The position numbers and the translations under genes were made by a program. This document shows, one piece after another, positions 26,303 through 34,883 of a stretch of DNA of 39,256 nt. The notes below the pieces were generated by a model that had not been told where the DNA came from, did not search any database, and saw only the letters and a list, made by a program, of their open reading frames with translations. The stretch is from assembly GCA_020832415.1 (NCBI GenBank), contig JAFIES010000001.1, positions 1-39,256 of the forward strand, given 5' to 3'. Source of the DNA: Balneolaceae bacterium (GTDB lineage Bacteria > Bacteroidota > Rhodothermia > Balneolales > Balneolaceae). Positions within the stretch are counted from its first letter, which is position 1, and each line of letters opens with the position of its first letter.

Positions 26303-26989
26303 TTAACCAATAATATTATAAGCAATATAGTAGGCCACCCATATCCACAATCCCTGTATCAAGCCAAATCCGGCAGCCAGTATATATTTTTTATGGGATT
26401 GAAGTGTGAAAAACAGTGGAAGCACCATACAAATCAGGCCTTCCGCCATTATAATGTAGTAAGGTGTATTGAATATCATCGGGGTACCCTCATAATACCA
26501 CCAACCCGCACCAAATGCCCAGTGTTCAAAAAGCGGAATGAAAAGCAAACCCAGGCACATTGTTGCCAACATGCTAAACCATAATGGTTTATGCCCTGAA
26601 ATAAGCCACCCGAGATAACCCACTTGAATTAGTACCACAGCCCAGGCAAATGGCATGTAGAGTGGCGAACAGGCAATCATAGGCTCATTTACCGGATAGA
26701 TAAGTGTACCTGTTGACTGAACCAGCCAGCAATCGGCCAATAACTCAACAATTCCCGCGATAAGACCAAAAAGAAGCAGTCGATAGAGAAACGTATCTTT
26801 TTTCCAGAATGCAAATGTTGCAATAACAAGATACATTCCAATTGCCAGCGAAAATGCAGAAAACCACCCCGCTTCCGTATAGCTGCTTAATGCAGCAATT
26901 GTGAGAGTGAGTATAATAGTTCCGAAAATGAATGCCGCTTCCTGCGTATTACCTTTGTAGGTTCCGGGTGTATCAATGGCTGATTGCAT
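26303..26989 (-). CDS. Seven-helix integral membrane protein of unknown function
   Basis: The 228-residue protein is almost entirely hydrophobic, with about seven membrane helices. Conserved-looking polar positions inside helices include LLADCWLVQSTGTLIYP, PLYMPFAWAVV and a W-rich loop (FGAGWWYYEGTP). I do not recognise the family with confidence; it has the size and helix pattern of carotenoid-modifying membrane enzymes such as CruF-type hydratases, but I see no decisive motif. It lies 41 bases downstream of the flavoprotein gene on the same strand and may share its pathway. Confidence 0.7.
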   Translation of the reverse strand: MQSAIDTPGTYKGNTQEAAFIFGTIILTLTIAALSSYTEAGWFSAFSLAIGMYLVIATFAFWKKDTFLYRLLLFGLIAGIVELLADCWLVQSTGTLIYPVNEPMIACSPLYMPFAWAVVLIQVGYLGWLISGHKPLWFSMLATMCLGLLFIPLFEHWAFGAGWWYYEGTPMIFNTPYYIIMAEGLICMVLPLFFTLQSHKKYILAAGFGLIQGLWIWVAYYIAYNIIG

Positions 26990-27030
26990 ATTAACAGACC
27001 AAGCGTTGTGTGTTCTAAGTTATGTTTTGG

Positions 27031-28770
27031 CTAACGTTTTCTATTAAATATCCCGACTACTTTTGCAAACAAATGTGTAACAGAGAGCAATAGTTTGGAG
27101 AACAGACCATGCTCATGATGCCAGGGAAGGCCTTTTTCATAACGTTTTTTGTCTGCCCATCTTAGTGGCGAAAGAATAAGCGGTTCATGTAAATCCCAAA
27201 TTTCACACATTTTTTTGTTTGAACCGGACGCCTGAATAATTGCATTTACAGCTTTGCGGGCAGCTTCATTTGCACCCTCCATCGTTGCGAGATCGGTATT
27301 GGTTTTTACGTAATCAGATGCAAGAAAGAGGTTGGGAATATTTGTGTATGGCTCCGGCCGAAGTGACCAGGTATTCACACGATTTACCAGCAGCGGCTCC
27401 CTGTTGCGGGAGTACGATGCATTCCCGGGAGTTTCCGGTTCAGGAAATGGTTTTTCATCAATTTCAATATCACTGTCTAAGAACCAGTCCATCACCATCT
27501 CTTCTTTCAATGGAACAGTGGCGCCGGTATTCAGACTTTTTTTGAGCTGTATCCAAACTTCATCAAAAATCTCCTGTTTTGTGCAATTACATGCGGCTTT
27601 TCCATTCGTTCCTTCAGTGAACCAATCAGATATGTCAACTGAAATAATACCTTTTACTGTACCATCACCATATTTCTCTAAATTCACATCCGGCCAAAAC
27701 TGAGGCTGTGAGATGCAGGTAATTGCCCATTCTGAATCGGAACAGATTACATGCCCGCGGCTTATTTTTACATCCTCGTTCAGATAAACCTGTAAACCGT
27801 TCATCCAGCTTACAGATGGTGCAAGTTTTTTAATGGTTGCCAGTGTTCCATCTGTTTTCAGAAGTTCATTATTGATGAGCGGTGCCATTCTTTCAACAGG
27901 AACAGCAAATATGTAATAATCACCCGTTACTTTAATGGAATCACCATCTTTATTAACGGTAACATAATCGATTTCGCGATTATCCAATTTTATCTCTTCT
28001 ACGGTAGAGCTGAAGTGATACTTCACACCTAGTTTTTCTGTGAGATAGGTATACCATGGAGTAAGCCATGCATCGTTTGTTGGTGCATTTAGCACACGGT
28101 CTACATCTACAAAGGGATTTATCGTATTGTAAATGAGCTGTAAAAAAATATCTCCGCCTGTTTTGGTACTTGCAGTTTTTGCTTTCGCAGCCACAAGAGT
28201 TCGCGTTAACCCCTCAACAAGCAACGTTTGATACGCTTTGCTGAACCGATCAGCCTGGAGATATTCCCACCATCCAAGCCCCTCATACTCATTGATCCGG
28301 CGTTCTTTGCAGCTTGTCATCAATTGCCAAACCCGCTGACCAAAAAATATCTCTTCTTCCCTGGTTAGTCCAAGATCTGACCCAAAAAGATTCTTCACCA
28401 GAAATTCAGCTTCAGCTATATTCTTTGGAAAATGTGCGAGTGTTCGGAAAGGTTTTTTATCATACCTGCCAAGCGTAATTGTTTCTGTTGGCACCAGATT
28501 GTCGAAGGCTGTTTTTTTCCCATCAACAGGTATTCGTTTCATGGTATCCGTTACATGCTTGTAAAATCCGGGGAAAAACCTGAAGCCATGTTCTCCCGGA
28601 AGTGGTTTTCGCCCATCTGTACCTGTTCCCGGTACATCTACACTCCTTGCTTTTCCACCGCAGTAGTGTTCTTTGTGTTCATACACTTCAACAGAAAACC
28701 CCCTTTCACTTAATTCATGAGCAGCACTCATGCCGGCTACACCACCACCTAATACAACTACCTTTTTCAT
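27031..28770 (-). CDS. FAD-dependent oxidoreductase of the phytoene desaturase / hydroxysqualene dehydroxylase-like family
   Basis: The protein (about 579 residues) starts with the dinucleotide-binding motif VVVLGGGVAGMSAAHEL and the acidic strand end EVYEHKEHYCGGKA, typical of amine-oxidase/phytoene-desaturase flavoproteins. GEHGFRFFPGFYKH follows, a motif of the subgroup annotated as hydroxysqualene dehydroxylase or carotenoid desaturase-like. The C-terminal FAD-contact segment is NLFLASDYVKTNTDLATMEGANEAA. The likely substrate is a polyprenoid, but the exact reaction is unknown. A GTG at 28779 is an alternative start adding three residues; ATG 28770 is closer to the beta strand. The polytopic membrane protein downstream is probably co-transcribed. 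Confidence 0.85.
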   Translation of the reverse strand: MKKVVVLGGGVAGMSAAHELSERGFSVEVYEHKEHYCGGKARSVDVPGTGTDGRKPLPGEHGFRFFPGFYKHVTDTMKRIPVDGKKTAFDNLVPTETITLGRYDKKPFRTLAHFPKNIAEAEFLVKNLFGSDLGLTREEEIFFGQRVWQLMTSCKERRINEYEGLGWWEYLQADRFSKAYQTLLVEGLTRTLVAAKAKTASTKTGGDIFLQLIYNTINPFVDVDRVLNAPTNDAWLTPWYTYLTEKLGVKYHFSSTVEEIKLDNREIDYVTVNKDGDSIKVTGDYYIFAVPVERMAPLINNELLKTDGTLATIKKLAPSVSWMNGLQVYLNEDVKISRGHVICSDSEWAITCISQPQFWPDVNLEKYGDGTVKGIISVDISDWFTEGTNGKAACNCTKQEIFDEVWIQLKKSLNTGATVPLKEEMVMDWFLDSDIEIDEKPFPEPETPGNASYSRNREPLLVNRVNTWSLRPEPYTNIPNLFLASDYVKTNTDLATMEGANEAARKAVNAIIQASGSNKKMCEIWDLHEPLILSPLRWADKKRYEKGLPWHHEHGLFSKLLLSVTHLFAKVVGIFNRKR

Positions 28771-29058
28771 TTGAGACACGATTTTATTGAGCTTACAACT
28801 TCCTATCTGTCTTTTATTTAGAGAAGCAGAAAGTACTATTTGCGATAATATAACTTTTAAAGTGCAGTTTTCCTGTTATTTATAGGGAAAGTGTGTTACA
28901 TCTATTTTATGCGGAGAATCTGTTTCTTTTTGCTTAAATGAGCATAAGAAATTGGCACAAAAATATTGCAACAGACAAGATAAGAGCGGTTTTAAGTGTG
29001 TCTGTCCGGTGGTTTTTATCTAAGTGATAAAATCAGGAATGGTACGATTAGCAGTCCA

Positions 29059-29259
29059 TTAATAAATCATGGATTGTAAACGGGGATCACAGGAATGGAT
29101 AAGCTGATCGTACTTTGTGATGTAGTGAATATCCCGGGTGATTTCCCATTCATCATATACAAATTGATTCGACTCTAACATTTCAATAAATCGAAATGAT
29201 TCTTCCGCCGTCATTGGTTCGAAAAAATTTTTTGTTGTATTCAAATTGCCGTTCTCCAT
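29059..29259 (-). CDS. Small hypothetical protein
   Basis: This 66-residue frame is acidic and soluble (EPMTAEESFRFIEMLESNQF, YDEWEITRDIHYITKYDQ). It has plausible protein composition and no overlap with any larger gene. I do not recognise it. No clear Shine-Dalgarno precedes the ATG at 29259, but that is common in this window. Upstream are two ATGCAT-centred AT-rich motifs (29278-29283 and 29307-29312). It stands alone between the flavoprotein gene and the nuclease pair. Chance open reading frame remains possible. Confidence 0.45.
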   Translation of the reverse strand: MENGNLNTTKNFFEPMTAEESFRFIEMLESNQFVYDEWEITRDIHYITKYDQLIHSCDPRLQSMIY

Positions 29260-29518
29260 CGAGATTAAATGAGTTTAATGCATCTAAAATTTTCCATTTA
29301 AACTAAATGCATTCAATTTGTTCCGTCTGTTGATGAAATTTACAGCTTTTCTAAGCTAACTTGAATTCCATTAAATCATTCTAACAGCAATTCTTTTATC
29401 TATTAAATATTCATAAGAATTGTCAATTACACATCATTCTAACATTAAGTGAACCATCTGAAATTAATGAGTTTACATATAGCATCAGATTTTCAATCTT
29501 TTAATAATTCGATATAAA

Positions 29519-30886
29519 TCAAAGATCATAAATCTCAAAAAGATGGGGTATTACTGCTTTCCACCCATATTTATCTTTAAGTTTCAGCCTTAAAGAATCC
29601 AGTGAATGGGGTTCTCCGTGCACCAAAAATATCTGATCAGGACTTTTTTTTAACCCTGACACCCAGTCAATCAGTTCGTTCTGATCAGCGTGACCGGACA
29701 ATCCCTGTAGAATTTCCACCCGTGCTTTTACAGGATAATATTTTCCAAAGAATTTAATCTCAGTGGCTCCTTCCATGAGGCTTCTGCCACGTGTTCCTTC
29801 TGCCTGATATCCGGCAAGAAGAACAGTCGTTTCCGGTTTTGAAATATATATTTGAAGATAGCTGAGCACACGTCCCCCTGTAACCATACCACTGCCGGCA
29901 ATTACAATTTTAGGCTTTGGATCGTCTATAATTTCCCACGTCTCTTTGAAGGATTCAACCATATGCACACGGCTGCACATCTCCTCACACTCCTTTTCAC
30001 TGAGCTTGTGCCAGTCATGATGTTTTCGAAAAATCTCCAGGATATTTGCACCCATCGGTGTATCCAGAATTACAGGAAGATTTTTTGGAAGAGATCCAGA
30101 CTTATGAAGCTGCCACAGCATGTACATTACTAACTGAGCTCTCTCAACTGCAAAGCTTGGGATAATCAGCGTACCATTCTTTTGGATTGTTTCATCGATC
30201 ACTTTTTTTAGTTTCTCAATTGCATGTTCAGATGTGTGGGTGCGATCTCCATATGTGCTCTCAAGAAACAGAACATCTGCTTTTTCAGGTTTTTCAGGAT
30301 GTCTCAATATCGGGTCGTTTTTCCGGCCAATATCACCTGAGAACAGAATACGCTTTCCGGCATAATCGATTTCAATAAACGTTGCTCCCAGGATATGCCC
30401 GCTGTATTGAAACCGCACCTTTATCCCTTTTCCGGCTTCAATCCACTCTCCATCTCCTTTCTTTCTGAACCTGGTTACCGTTTTATCAACATCAACTGAA
30501 TTGTACAGCGGTTTTGCAGGATTGTGCTTTGTGAATTTTTCCTTATTGGCTCTTTCTGCGTCTTCTTCTTGAATTTTTGCACTATCTCTAAGTATCACTT
30601 CGGCAATGTTCAGTGTGGGTTCAGTTCCCCAAATCTCTCCGGAAAAACCCATTTTTATCAGTCTCGGCAAAAATCCACAGTGATCAAGGTGGCCGTGTGT
30701 GAGTAGTATCAGATCTATACCGGATGCCAGAACAGGCAATTGCTGCCAATTTAACTCTCGAAGCTCCTTCACTCCCTGAAACATTCCGCAATCAACCAAT
30801 ATATTCTTGTGTTCCAGTTCAAGCAGATACTTTGAACCTGTTACCGTACCTGCCGCGCCTAAAAAGTGAACTTTCATTTTCTTCAT
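29519..30886 (-). CDS. Metallo-beta-lactamase/beta-CASP RNA-processing exonuclease family protein
   Basis: The 455-residue protein begins with the metallo-beta-lactamase core: T63-H64-G-H66-L-D68-H69, then SGHILGATF and ILFSGDIGR. The beta-CASP region follows, with FLESTYGDRTH, TLIIPSFAVERAQ and VIAGSGMVTGGRVLSYL, and an RMMBL C-terminal motif (GLSGHADQNELIDWV) supplying the last metal ligand. This is the YSH1/CPSF-73-like family of ribonucleases found in bacteria. It is cytosolic, with zinc-dependent RNA cleavage expected. Its start ATG overlaps the stop of the upstream ATP-cone/nuclease gene (ATGA); an internal ATG at 30877 is an alternative. The coupling suggests a shared pathway. Confidence 0.93.
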   Translation of the reverse strand: MKKMKVHFLGAAGTVTGSKYLLELEHKNILVDCGMFQGVKELRELNWQQLPVLASGIDLILLTHGHLDHCGFLPRLIKMGFSGEIWGTEPTLNIAEVILRDSAKIQEEDAERANKEKFTKHNPAKPLYNSVDVDKTVTRFRKKGDGEWIEAGKGIKVRFQYSGHILGATFIEIDYAGKRILFSGDIGRKNDPILRHPEKPEKADVLFLESTYGDRTHTSEHAIEKLKKVIDETIQKNGTLIIPSFAVERAQLVMYMLWQLHKSGSLPKNLPVILDTPMGANILEIFRKHHDWHKLSEKECEEMCSRVHMVESFKETWEIIDDPKPKIVIAGSGMVTGGRVLSYLQIYISKPETTVLLAGYQAEGTRGRSLMEGATEIKFFGKYYPVKARVEILQGLSGHADQNELIDWVSGLKKSPDQIFLVHGEPHSLDSLRLKLKDKYGWKAVIPHLFEIYDL

Positions 30887-31734
30887 AGTTTATAGCTGTT
30901 GCTATTGCATACCTCATTTGCCTCTTTTGCTATTCTGTTTATTCTGCGTTCATCGATTCCGGCTTCATTTAGTACTCTTTTATTCCGGCAAATCTGTTTA
31001 CAGAAAATCACTTTACTGTCCAGAAGTTTTTCTTTATCACCATCTGTAAGAGTGGATAAACAGGTAACAGGGTGCAAACCAAGCCTGCCAATTAAATCTC
31101 TTATTCCATTATTTTCAGGATAGTCCCAGCTAAGCAGTTCCAAACCCACACATTCAGCATACGTTTCCGCATCCGATGTAAAGCGGGTATTTGTAACTAC
31201 CATACCTTTATGAATTTTATTTTCATGGCCGGGAAGACTGGTCCAGTTTCTTTTTATATCGAGAAACCTGGACTGTATGTACAGGGGTACTTGTATATTA
31301 CAACGGTTCTCCTTTTTATTATGAAATTTACATTCTACAAGCAGGTATTCATTCTCCTTTTGAGCAATCACGTCTATTTCATGCTGAACACAATCCCCTT
31401 TCACCGATACACCAACCTCTGTACTATAACCAAAACCGGCAAGCAGTTCGCCTACAAATTGTTCGAATGGAAATCCGGTGGGGCCCAGCTCGAATATGGC
31501 CTCTTTAAGTTTATACCGCCCGGCAGCACGCTGCGATTCGGCCCTAAGCAGGCGAAAAGCCTCCCGATAAATTTTCTGCGTACTGATCTCTTCAACCAGT
31601 TTATCACGAATCGAATGTGCGATGGAGTTAATGACAGTCTCTGATGCTCCGGCATTCTTCAAAGATCGTCTGAGTTTCGTTTCATCAAACGGTTCCAGTT
31701 CACCGGATGCTTTGGTTACATGAACATTCGTCAT
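30883..31734 (-). CDS. ATP-cone domain fused to a Mrr-like PD-(D/E)XK nuclease domain
   Basis: The 283-residue protein starts with an ATP-cone (residues 1-90): VTKASGELEPFD, then the helical segment LRRSLKNAGAS and ISTQKIYREAFRLLR, as in the N-terminus of ribonucleotide reductases and NrdR. A nuclease-like domain follows with ELLAGFGY, D121 in HEIDVIA, and E134-C-K136 in LLVECKFHN, the D...ExK arrangement of Mrr/restriction-endonuclease-like proteins. The C-terminal part has KVIFCKQICRNKRVLNEAGI, rich in Cys. It is cytosolic. Nucleotide binding by the cone could gate cleavage. It is translationally coupled (four-base overlap) to the beta-CASP nuclease. Confidence 0.88.
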   Translation of the reverse strand: MTNVHVTKASGELEPFDETKLRRSLKNAGASETVINSIAHSIRDKLVEEISTQKIYREAFRLLRAESQRAAGRYKLKEAIFELGPTGFPFEQFVGELLAGFGYSTEVGVSVKGDCVQHEIDVIAQKENEYLLVECKFHNKKENRCNIQVPLYIQSRFLDIKRNWTSLPGHENKIHKGMVVTNTRFTSDAETYAECVGLELLSWDYPENNGIRDLIGRLGLHPVTCLSTLTDGDKEKLLDSKVIFCKQICRNKRVLNEAGIDERRINRIAKEANEVCNSNSYKL

Positions 31735-31845
31735 ATTCTGATGGGTAGGTTCCTGAGTGTTTCATAGTAATATACAGTAATCAATGAACGATTGAATCTT
31801 CAAACACAGAAAGTATCTATCCCATTTTTGCCAACTATCAACTGA

Positions 31846-32979
31846 TTATTGGCTTACATAGCGTACCTGTAACTCCTCATCCAGTTCAATCACTGCCATA
31901 CCGATACCAACATCTGTTTCCTGATCCGGCAGAACATATCGCAGATCGCGGATGATCACTTTCCATCCATCATCCAACTTCCGTACTTCATAGGATGGGT
32001 AACGCATCCAGTTGCGAAAACCGCGAATATCGGGAGAGTTAAGGGCTGCCTCCACGATTGAATCAGGCTCTTCGATAGAAATCGGATCACCGCTGAGCTC
32101 AAAACTATCAGGGCGCATCCAGTTTATTCTGAAACGGTAGTAGTGCGTATCCGAAACGGCGATGCCGGTACGAAGAAATATTCGGGCAGGAAGCGGATTG
32201 GCCATCACCTGATAAATTTCGACACCCCTTTCATTAAGCAGGGCATGAGCTTGTGATGCCGTAAGTTTAGCCCCTGTTATCATAAACCCTATATAAAACA
32301 AGAGAAGTGCCAGAAGTGTGATTGCAATGGGCTTTGTGGCGCCGCGATACCGGCCCGACCACCGGACTATGACAATTGCAGAGAGGCCAATCAGCCAGAT
32401 CACTTTCAGTGCAAATGGAACCACGTCAGCGGTGGTAATCAGGGCCGTAACAGCAACACCAAGCACAATCCATCCGCTGATTCCTAACCAGGATTTCGAC
32501 CTTGCCAGTACCACACCAGCTCCGGCAAGCAGCCAGAACCACGGATCTATGATAAATAGGGTGTCACCATAGAACCAGGTATCGTTAAAAGGCATAAGCA
32601 GACGGATACCATAGGTATTCAGCCAATCCAAAAAAGGATGACTCCACACACCAAGAAAGGCGATGCCCAAAAGAAATAAGGGGCGCATTGGTGGCCCCTG
32701 TCGTATGCGATTCTTTCGCCGCATTCGCTTCTCGATTAAACGGTCAACTCCAATCATCAAGCCGGTCAACAGAAAGGGCCAGATCATCAGTGCCAGAATT
32801 CCGTGGGTCCACCCTCTGCGAAACCACAGTGCATAATCTTCACTAATAAACATGGCTAAGGCATCAACATCAGGGATATTCGCACCGATAATCAAGGTGG
32901 CTGTTGCCAGCGCAGTTTTTCGTTTGAGGCCGGCTTCGGCCATGGTAGCGCCGAAGAGTGTATGCGCAAGTGGGTCCAT
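31846..32979 (-). CDS. YdjM/DUF457-type membrane-bound metal-dependent hydrolase
   Basis: The 377-residue protein begins MDPLAHTLFGATMAEAG and continues with ANIPDVDAL, GWTHGILAL and SHPFLDWLNTYG, the conserved His/Asp pattern of the YdjM/YbcI (DUF457, 'LexA-binding inner membrane hydrolase') family. Six or more hydrophobic helices span residues 20-240. The C-terminal 130 residues are polar and beta-rich (YRFRINWMRPDSFEL, YEVRKLDDGWKV), probably periplasmic. E. coli homologues are SOS-regulated; I see no obvious LexA box here and do not claim it. The gene stands alone, with a 110-base gap to the nuclease pair downstream. Confidence 0.88.
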   Translation of the reverse strand: MDPLAHTLFGATMAEAGLKRKTALATATLIIGANIPDVDALAMFISEDYALWFRRGWTHGILALMIWPFLLTGLMIGVDRLIEKRMRRKNRIRQGPPMRPLFLLGIAFLGVWSHPFLDWLNTYGIRLLMPFNDTWFYGDTLFIIDPWFWLLAGAGVVLARSKSWLGISGWIVLGVAVTALITTADVVPFALKVIWLIGLSAIVIVRWSGRYRGATKPIAITLLALLLFYIGFMITGAKLTASQAHALLNERGVEIYQVMANPLPARIFLRTGIAVSDTHYYRFRINWMRPDSFELSGDPISIEEPDSIVEAALNSPDIRGFRNWMRYPSYEVRKLDDGWKVIIRDLRYVLPDQETDVGIGMAVIELDEELQVRYVSQ

Positions 32980-33399
32980 GGATACAGTGATTAACGATGC
33001 TGAATGTTTGATGAACAGGAGAAGAAAGTGTACCTCTTTAATCCTGTAGAAATTTTACAAGAGCAGATCAATGATAGTAATAGAACAGGATTTATAAAAA
33101 AGTCAATTGGTTCAGTTTGTGAGCCCAACCACCCCGACAGTCGACGGGGAGACCACCAAAACGGTACTTCCGTTTTGGTATGAGGGGTGTTCAGAAACTT
33201 GATAAAGAGCTCGGTGTTTAAGTTGGTATTGAATCTCATAGAATACCCCTCCCCACGCGGCGCGCGTGGTACTCTCCGCCAGCTGGCGGAAGATTTATTC
33301 TTTCACTTCTGAAAATAATATTGCCTGATCTTTAGGTGATATGAGGAGCTACCAATACAGGTACACACCGATAACCAATACACCAATAACCAAATCCCA
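32980..33399. repeat. Gene-free region rich in perfect hairpins
   Basis: No gene is supported. Three strong inverted repeats occur: ACCAAAACGG/CCGTTTTGGT (33155-33179, five-base loop), CCACGC/GCGTGG (33253-33269) and the perfect palindrome TCCGCCAGCTGGCGGA (33275-33290). The sequence accaccccgacagtcgacggggagaccacc around 33130 resembles the accacccc blocks of the element at 11682-11910, so this is probably the same class of structured intergenic repeat. Confidence 0.55.
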
Positions 33400-34539
33400 C
33401 TAATTCTCTATTATAAACTCCCTGTAGTTATCTTTAGAAATCACCTCATAGGAGGCATTATCGTAGGTTTCAATCCATGCTTTTGGAGCCTTTGATTTTT
33501 TTGATGGGTTCCACTTAAACTCGAATCCTCGGAGCTTTCCACCACTTTCCTCAATCAGGTCGATCTCTTTTTGATCGTACGTTCGCCAGTAGTAGTAGTT
33601 CGCGGTGTGCCCGGCAAACGCGTTTCTTTTGATGCGCTCGATAAAAAGAAAATTTTCCCATAGCTGACCCACGTCATTCCGCATGTCAGGTGAGTTGAAG
33701 TTGGCAATTACCGCATTCCGAATACCCAGGTCCATGAAATAATACATATTCATTTTTGATACTTCCTTCCTGAGATTTCTGGAAAACCCCCCAAGTGAAA
33801 TCAAGACAAATGATTTTTCAAGCAGGTCGAGATATCTCTGCACGGTTTTATAGTCGAGTCCGATCTGTTTGCCAAGCTCCACTGTAGAAACCTGATTGCC
33901 GACCTGAAATGCCAACAGTTTTAATAAATCCATTACAAACTGAGACCGTTTCAGCAGCTGAAACTCAAGTATATCTTTGATCAGGTATGAGTTTTTTATC
34001 TCTGTGATTCGGTTCTCCTTTTCACTCTTGCTTTTTGAAATGGCCACTTCAGGATAGGAGCCATAAACGAGCAGATCCTCTAATCGCCGCCCCGCCTCAT
34101 AAGATGTACTGTTACGGGCGAATTCCTGAAATGACAGCGGGTAGAGCGTTACCACATTCTTGCGGCCTGTAAGCGGCTCTTCGGTGGTATTTGCCAGATC
34201 AAACGATGAGGAGCCGGTCACGAGTACAAATTTTTCCGGAAAATGATCTACAACTAGCTTCAGTGCTGTTCCAATATTTTCAATTTTTTGCGCCTCATCA
34301 ATCACCAGCAGATCCAGATCATCTACTACGCTCTGAATAACCGGAAGCTCACATTTACCGAAATCAGCCGCAAAGGCGAGATCGTCACCCGTGAAGAATG
34401 CGTGTTTGAGAGATGTTTCAGCAAGCAGCTGTTTAACAAGAGTTGTTTTGCCAACCTGCCTTGCCCCATAAATGATCAGTACCTTTCCTTGTTGGAGGTG
34501 ATTCGACAAATTTATTGATCTATGGCACATGTTTCCCAT
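33400..34539 (-). CDS. AAA ATPase of the AAA_14/DUF4143 family
   Basis: The 379-residue protein has a Walker A at residues 25-32 (GARQVGKT), a Walker B at about 80-86 (LLVIDEAQ), a sensor-1-like VTGSSSFDL and the family motif YPLSFQEF. The C-terminal DUF4143 region includes LLAFQVGNQVSTVELGKQIGLDYKTVQRYLDLLEKSF-type helix-turn-helix sequence and a nuclease-like end: the motif RTYDQKEIDLIEESGGKLRGFEFKW has D and E-x-K residues of the PD-(D/E)XK fold. Such proteins are widespread in bacteria, often in accessory regions, with unclear function. The start ATG at 34539 is preceded by AT-rich hairpins. It appears monocistronic. Confidence 0.92.
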   Translation of the reverse strand: MGNMCHRSINLSNHLQQGKVLIIYGARQVGKTTLVKQLLAETSLKHAFFTGDDLAFAADFGKCELPVIQSVVDDLDLLVIDEAQKIENIGTALKLVVDHFPEKFVLVTGSSSFDLANTTEEPLTGRKNVVTLYPLSFQEFARNSTSYEAGRRLEDLLVYGSYPEVAISKSKSEKENRITEIKNSYLIKDILEFQLLKRSQFVMDLLKLLAFQVGNQVSTVELGKQIGLDYKTVQRYLDLLEKSFVLISLGGFSRNLRKEVSKMNMYYFMDLGIRNAVIANFNSPDMRNDVGQLWENFLFIERIKRNAFAGHTANYYYWRTYDQKEIDLIEESGGKLRGFEFKWNPSKKSKAPKAWIETYDNASYEVISKDNYREFIIEN

Positions 34540-34883
34540 AGCTAAAATTAATCAAATCCTTCAATTCATCAAAATTGAAGTAATATAAATCCTTCAATTA
34601 ATATAAATTAGAGGAATTTAAATCCTCTAATTTATTTAAAATGGATGATCGGTTATAGCGTATTCCTAATCAGGAGTGTGTTGACGGAGCGTTGATTTGG
34701 AATTGAAGCTGCCATCGATCGCCCAAACCCCGCAAACACACCCCTCGCTAACGCGGGTAAAAAGATGAGCCCTCTCCAGAGGGACTTTCTCAACCCAAAC
34801 CAAAACCCATAATCCAATAATAAATTTCCATACGAAGTCCCCCCTCTTTTAGCCGCGCTTTTGCGGGAAAGGGGGTGGGTCCC
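34540..34883. other. Gene-free region with hairpins upstream of the AAA ATPase and a structured repeat
   Basis: Near the ATPase start are the inverted repeats CTTCAATT/AATTGAAG (34559-34580) and AAATTAGAGGA/TCCTCTAATTT (34605-34633), plus a repeated aaatccttcaatt motif. From about 34730 to 34880 is a GC-rich block with CCCTCT/AGAGGG and CCCCC...GGGGG pairings, related in style to the other intergenic repeats. No gene is supported. Confidence 0.5.
34605..34633. promoter_or_regulatory. Perfect 11-bp inverted repeat in the ATPase promoter region
   Basis: AAATTAGAGGA, a seven-base loop and TCCTCTAATTT lie 66-94 bases upstream of the ATPase ATG. A second inverted repeat (34559-34580) lies closer to the gene. 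Autoregulation is possible but is inferred only from symmetry and position. Confidence 0.35.

Noticed and set aside
31846-32979. LexA/SOS regulation of the YdjM-like gene
   Set aside because: Known for E. coli relatives, but I saw no convincing SOS box upstream of the ATG at 32979.
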